This document shows positions 6,778 to 9,533 of a stretch of DNA of 9,533 nt, piece after piece. Position 1 is the first letter of the stretch. Each line of letters opens with the position of its first letter. The stretch comes from an uncultured Novosphingobium sp. (GTDB lineage Bacteria; Pseudomonadota; Alphaproteobacteria; Sphingomonadales; Sphingomonadaceae): assembly GCA_937897535.1 (NCBI GenBank), contig CALCQB010000069.1:1-9533 (forward strand), read 5' to 3'. The notes beneath the pieces are model-generated. The model was not told where the DNA came from, did not search any database, and was given only the letters and a program-made list of their open reading frames with translations. The position numbers were made by a program, and so were the translations under genes.

Positions 6778-7203
6778 ATGACCAAAATCAAATCCTATTG
6801 GCTGATGAAATCCGAACCCGACGTGTACGGCTGGGACGATCTGCTGGCCGAGGGTGAGGGAACCTGGGACGGGGTCCGCAACTACACCGCGCGGCTCCAC
6901 CTTCGGGCGATGAAGCAAGGCGATCTGGTATTCTTCTATCACTCGAACATCGGGCTGGAGATCGTTGGTATCGCAGAGATTACCAAGGAAGGATTTCAGG
7001 ACCCGACCGACGAAACCGGACGCTGGACCTCGGTCAAGCTCAAGCCAGTCCGCAAGCTCGATCGCGCGATATCGCTCAAGCAGATCAAGGCCGACCCGGC
7101 GCTGGCCGACATGGATCTGCTGACCAAGTTCCGGCTGTCGGTTTCAACGGTGAAACCGGCCGAGTGGGAGCATATCGTCAAGCTGTCGGAACAGCCCGCC
7201 TAG
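6778..7203 (+). CDS. EVE domain-containing protein (PUA/YTH-like nucleic-acid-binding fold)
   Basis: The 141-residue single-domain protein begins with YWLMKSEPDVYGWDDL (7-22), the hallmark N-terminus of the EVE/thymocyte nuclear protein 1 family. TWDGVRNYTAR (29-39), AMKQGDLVFFYHSN (44-57), EIVGIAEI (61-68), the DPTDETGRW region (75-83) and a KADPALADM stretch follow. The length matches stand-alone bacterial EVE proteins. EVE domains belong to the PUA-like superfamily and bind modified bases or RNA. Stand-alone bacterial members have no firmly established role. The open frame extends upstream, but the family N-terminus and the divergent neighbour both fix the start at this ATG. It is the only large gene on the plus strand in this stretch. 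Its TAG stop shares a CTAG palindrome with the stop of the convergent thiamine-diphosphate enzyme, leaving no room for a terminator between them. Confidence 0.92.
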   Translation: MTKIKSYWLMKSEPDVYGWDDLLAEGEGTWDGVRNYTARLHLRAMKQGDLVFFYHSNIGLEIVGIAEITKEGFQDPTDETGRWTSVKLKPVRKLDRAISLKQIKADPALADMDLLTKFRLSVSTVKPAEWEHIVKLSEQPA

Positions 7204-8870
7204 CCCTTCCTCTTTGCCCGCAGCCCTGAGATCGTCGCCCCGCCCGCGCTGAGCTGCTCGGGGTCGATCAGCAGGTGGAGCAGCCGCAAGCCCTTGCGGT
7301 TTTGCGCCTCAGCCAGCGCGGCGGTGAACTGCGCGGTTGTTTCGACCCGCTGCGCCCAGCCGCCATAGGCCACCGCGAGCGCGGCGAAATCGGGGTTATG
7401 CAGGCTGGTTCCCGATACCCGCCCCGGGAACTCGCGCTCCTGGTGCATCCGGATCGTCCCGTAGGTTCCGTTATCGACCAGCACCACCAGCAGATCGCAA
7501 CCGTATTGCACGGCCGTCGCCAGTTCCTGTCCGTTCATCAGGAAATCGCCGTCCCCCGCCAGCGCAACCACGGTCCGCTCGGGATGGCGTAGCGCAGCAG
7601 CGACGGCGGCCGGGACGCCATAGCCCATCGCTCCGGCGGTCGGGGCGAGCTGGGTCGGGAAGCCGTTGTAGTGCCAATAGCGGTGCCACCAGCCCGAAAA
7701 GTTGCCCGCGCCGTTGCAGATGATGCTGTCATCCGGCAGCGCCGCGCGCATCGCGGTGACGCAGGCGGCCATGTCGAGCGGGTAGGGGGCCGGCTTGGCC
7801 GTGGACCAGTCGAGCCATTCGAGGTGCGCTTCCTCGCCCGCGTCGAACGGCACCACATCGTCGTCCCACAGCGCGGCGGCTTCGGCGAATTCGGCCATGT
7901 CGGCGCAGATCGCGAGGTCCGGGCGATAGACTCGGCCCAGTTCGTTCGGATCGGGGTGGACGTGGACCAGGGTCTGGCCGGGATGGTCGGGGGTGATCAG
8001 GGTGTAGCCGTCGGTCGTCGCCTCGCCCAGCCGCGCGCCGATCGCCAGCACCAGGTCGGCCTGCTTGATCCGCTCGACCAGCTTCGGGCCCGGACCATAG
8101 CCCAGGTTCCCGGCCCAGACCTTGCTCGAATTGGCAATCGCATCCTGACGGCGAAAGGCTCCGGCCACCGGCAGCCCTATGCGCTCGGCAAACTCGGTAA
8201 AATGCTCGCGCGCCTTGGCGTGCCAGCCGGCCCCGCCGACGATCGCGACCGGGGCGGCGGCATCGGCGATCAGCTGCATCATCACCCCCATCGCGTCAGG
8301 GCAGACCGGCTGGGCCGGGCGATGGATCGCCGGGCGCGGCAGAACTCCGCTGACCTGATCGAGCAGCATATCCTCGGGCAGCGCGATCACTACCGGGCCG
8401 GGGCGTCCGGCCTGGGCCACGGTCCAGGCACGCGCGATGTATTCGGGGATCCGCCGGGCATCGTCGATCCGCAGCACCAGCTTGGCCAGGGGGCCGAACA
8501 TCTGCCCGAAATCGACCTCCTGAAATCCCTCGCGGTCCTTCATCCCGCGATCGACATCGCCGATGAACAGCAGCATCGGCTGCGAGTCTTGGCAAGCGAC
8601 GTGGACCCCGATGCTGGCATTGGTCGCCCCGGGGCCGCGGGTGACGAAGCACACCCCGGGCCGCCCGGTCATCGCTCCGTCGGCGCAGGCCATGAATGCC
8701 GCGCCGCCTTCCTGGCGGCAGATGACGGTCTGCACTTCAGGCGAATCGTGCAGCGCATCGAGCACCGCGAGAAAGCTCTCTCCGGGCACCGTGAAAATCC
8801 GGTCCGCGCCCTGCGCGATGAGGCAATCGACCAGCAGCCGTCCGCCGTTAACTGTCGTGTTCAAGGTCAT
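7200..8870 (-). CDS. Thiamine-diphosphate-dependent enzyme, acetolactate synthase large-subunit-like
   Basis: The 556-residue protein has the three-domain layout of the acetolactate synthase/benzoylformate decarboxylase superfamily: N-terminal pyrimidine-binding domain (about 5-175), central domain (about 190-330) and C-terminal diphosphate-binding domain (about 375-545). The cofactor-activating glutamate is E54 in CRQEGGAAFM. VTRGPGATNA (76-85) is typical of the group. The metal/diphosphate motif starts at GDGDF (439-443) and ends with DNGTYGT (467-473). Family members include acetolactate synthase, glyoxylate carboligase, oxalyl-CoA decarboxylase and sulfoacetaldehyde acetyltransferase; sequence reading alone does not choose among them. 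No regulatory small subunit (ilvN/ilvH) and no ilvC is adjacent, so a role in branched-chain amino-acid synthesis is not supported by context. The start ATG lacks an obvious ribosome binding site. It converges with the EVE gene, sharing the CTAG stop. Confidence 0.9.
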   Translation of the reverse strand: MTLNTTVNGGRLLVDCLIAQGADRIFTVPGESFLAVLDALHDSPEVQTVICRQEGGAAFMACADGAMTGRPGVCFVTRGPGATNASIGVHVACQDSQPMLLFIGDVDRGMKDREGFQEVDFGQMFGPLAKLVLRIDDARRIPEYIARAWTVAQAGRPGPVVIALPEDMLLDQVSGVLPRPAIHRPAQPVCPDAMGVMMQLIADAAAPVAIVGGAGWHAKAREHFTEFAERIGLPVAGAFRRQDAIANSSKVWAGNLGYGPGPKLVERIKQADLVLAIGARLGEATTDGYTLITPDHPGQTLVHVHPDPNELGRVYRPDLAICADMAEFAEAAALWDDDVVPFDAGEEAHLEWLDWSTAKPAPYPLDMAACVTAMRAALPDDSIICNGAGNFSGWWHRYWHYNGFPTQLAPTAGAMGYGVPAAVAAALRHPERTVVALAGDGDFLMNGQELATAVQYGCDLLVVLVDNGTYGTIRMHQEREFPGRVSGTSLHNPDFAALAVAYGGWAQRVETTAQFTAALAEAQNRKGLRLLHLLIDPEQLSAGGATISGLRAKRKG

Positions 8871-9018
8871 CCGCGGGCTTTAGCCGGAGCGGAGCGGCGG
8901 GGCAACTTCGCCTCGCCCGGCAACCTTTCGCCCCCGAACTGTCCCACTCTGGGAAGTCCAGCGTTAACCGCGTTTTTCCGGTTGGTTGGATGGTCAACAA
9001 GGTCTTAACGCTGGTGCC
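8871..9018. other. Divergent intergenic region, 148 bp
   Basis: This is the largest gene-free stretch in the window, between the thiamine-diphosphate enzyme (leftward) and the small plus-strand gene (rightward). The left half is GC-rich without clear signals. The right half is more AT-rich, contains TTAACC at 8964-8969 and a run of five T, and carries a perfect 10-bp inverted repeat. It presumably holds both promoters, but I cannot assign a confident -35/-10 pair. Confidence 0.5.
8958..9014 (+). repeat. Perfect 10-bp inverted repeat before the small-protein gene
   Basis: CCAGCGTTAA (8958-8967) is mirrored exactly by TTAACGCTGG (9005-9014), with 37 bases between the arms. The right arm ends four bases before the ATG at 9019. 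A small nested repeat, GTTG (8985-8988) with CAAC (8995-8998), lies in the gap. The arms may form an RNA hairpin over the start region, or be two inverted binding sites about 47 bp apart. Only the repeat itself is seen; its role is inference. Confidence 0.6.
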
Positions 9019-9213
9019 ATGAAAAGACGGTCGCTGGTCATCACCGATGAAGCCGCTCGCCATCCGTTCCTGGCGCAGTTGGCACCCCATGTCCGGGCCG
9101 GAGCCCAGGTGCAGGCGGCAAAACGCCGTTCGTGGTTCACGCTCGACGACCTGCGCGATTTCCTGATGGCCTATTGCGCCTGCTTCCTGGCAGTCAGCCT
9201 CTATATCGCCTGA
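9019..9213 (+). CDS. Small hypothetical protein with C-terminal membrane segment
   Basis: This 64-residue protein belongs to no family I can name with a function. Its N-terminal part (1-45) is charged, with two basic patches (MKRR and AKRRSW) and DEAARHPFLAQL. It is followed by TLDDLRDFLMAY and a hydrophobic stretch from about 47 to 63 that could be one transmembrane helix, with Cys at 53 and 55. The likely topology is a cytoplasmic basic head with a C-terminal anchor. Support for it being real comes from its sensible amino-acid composition, its independent position after an intergenic region, and the lack of a competing gene on the other strand. A TTG at 8986 would add 11 residues but has no better ribosome binding site. 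The 3' end overlaps the convergent MFS gene by 13 bp. Confidence 0.6.
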   Translation: MKRRSLVITDEAARHPFLAQLAPHVRAGAQVQAAKRRSWFTLDDLRDFLMAYCACFLAVSLYIA

Positions 9214-9533
9214 TTGGCCCGTTCGGCAGCGACGAGGCGGCGGGCGATCCAGGCCGAGACCAGACACATCGCAGCACTGAGCAGCAGTTGCTGGACAATC
9301 GGTACTTGGGCGGCGCTGAGCCCGACGGCGATGATCGAACCGACCACCATCGCGCCTGAATTGACAATGTTGTTGGCTGCGATCGTCCGCGCGGTCTGCG
9401 ATTTGTCGACGAAGGTGGTCAGGAAGGCATAGAGCGGCACCACGAACATCCCGCCTGCTACGGCAATGCCGAGCAGGCACAGCAGCAGCGGCACCGCCAG
9501 CCGTTCCCCGACGAAGTGTCCCACGTCCATCAA
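9201..9533 (-). CDS. MFS transporter, C-terminal part (LplT/Aas-like), N-terminus beyond the window
   Basis: The frame is open to the window edge, giving about 110 residues of the C-terminal half. Three to four hydrophobic segments are visible at about 13-40, 54-72 and 76-98. GGMFVVPLYAFL (27-38) and ARTIAANNIVNSGAMVVG (48-65) resemble the late helices of MFS proteins related to the lysophospholipid transporter LplT and to the MFS part of acyltransferase fusions such as Aas-like proteins. The protein stops shortly after the last helix. It therefore does not carry a downstream acyltransferase or acyl-CoA synthetase domain, and is a stand-alone transporter. The substrate cannot be told from the fragment. 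The stop (TAG at 9201-9203) lies inside the end of the small plus-strand gene. Confidence 0.75.
   Translation of the reverse strand: MMDVGHFVGERLAVPLLLCLLGIAVAGGMFVVPLYAFLTTFVDKSQTARTIAANNIVNSGAMVVGSIIAVGLSAAQVPIVQQLLLSAAMCLVSAWIARRLVAAERANQAI

Noticed and set aside
7671..9008. A 445-codon open frame on the plus strand opposite the thiamine-diphosphate enzyme.
   Set aside because: It is antisense to a well-supported enzyme and its translation shows no domain or sensible composition. Long antisense frames are expected at this GC content.
1..9533. Defence system, mobile element or biosynthetic cluster.
   Set aside because: No transposase, integrase, nuclease, methyltransferase, toxin-antitoxin pair or synthase was found. 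The EVE domain and the oxygenase alone are not evidence of such a system.

Overview
The window is GC-rich, densely packed chromosomal DNA. Its gene set and order (dapF-mtaB-ftsY-yciB) and the protein sequences suggest an alphaproteobacterium, most likely Sphingomonadales (Sphingomonadaceae or Erythrobacteraceae). That placement is inferred from the look of the proteins; no marker gene such as 16S rRNA is present. No tRNA, rRNA, CRISPR array, insertion sequence, integrase or phage gene was seen. It reads as ordinary core or near-core genome rather than a mobile island.

Layout. Most genes lie on the minus strand, so they are read from high to low coordinates. (1) Positions 9533-9201 hold the C-terminal end of an MFS transporter. 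(2) A 64-residue putative membrane protein on the plus strand (9019-9213) converges on it with overlapping ends. (3) An acetolactate-synthase-like thiamine pyrophosphate enzyme (8870-7200) converges on an EVE-domain protein on the plus strand (6778-7203). Their stop codons share a single palindromic CTAG. (4) Divergent from the EVE gene across 63 bp is a 2-oxoglutarate/Fe(II) oxygenase of the isopenicillin N synthase type (6714-5776). (5) A membrane-anchored GGDEF-EAL cyclic-di-GMP protein follows (5710-4040). (6) A tightly coupled minus-strand cluster follows: dapF (diaminopimelate epimerase), mtaB (tRNA methylthiotransferase), ftsY (SRP receptor) and yciB (septation/envelope membrane protein), joined by 1-4 bp start/stop overlaps. 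(7) Last is the N-terminal part of a urate-oxidase-N/PuuD-like membrane protein (351-1), cut by the window edge.

How the genes relate. The dapF-mtaB-ftsY-yciB cluster joins peptidoglycan/lysine precursor supply, tRNA modification, membrane-protein targeting and envelope maintenance, and is almost certainly cotranscribed. The other genes are mostly single units. Every protein falls into a recognised family except the 64-residue one. The longest gene-free stretch is 148 bp (8871-9018). It holds a perfect 10-bp inverted repeat ending just before the small gene's start codon. A second perfect hairpin (7-bp stem) lies directly before the dapF start.

I did not find a convincing new multi-gene system. 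The observations most worth checking are the two start-proximal hairpins, the uncharacterised small protein, and the shared CTAG stop.
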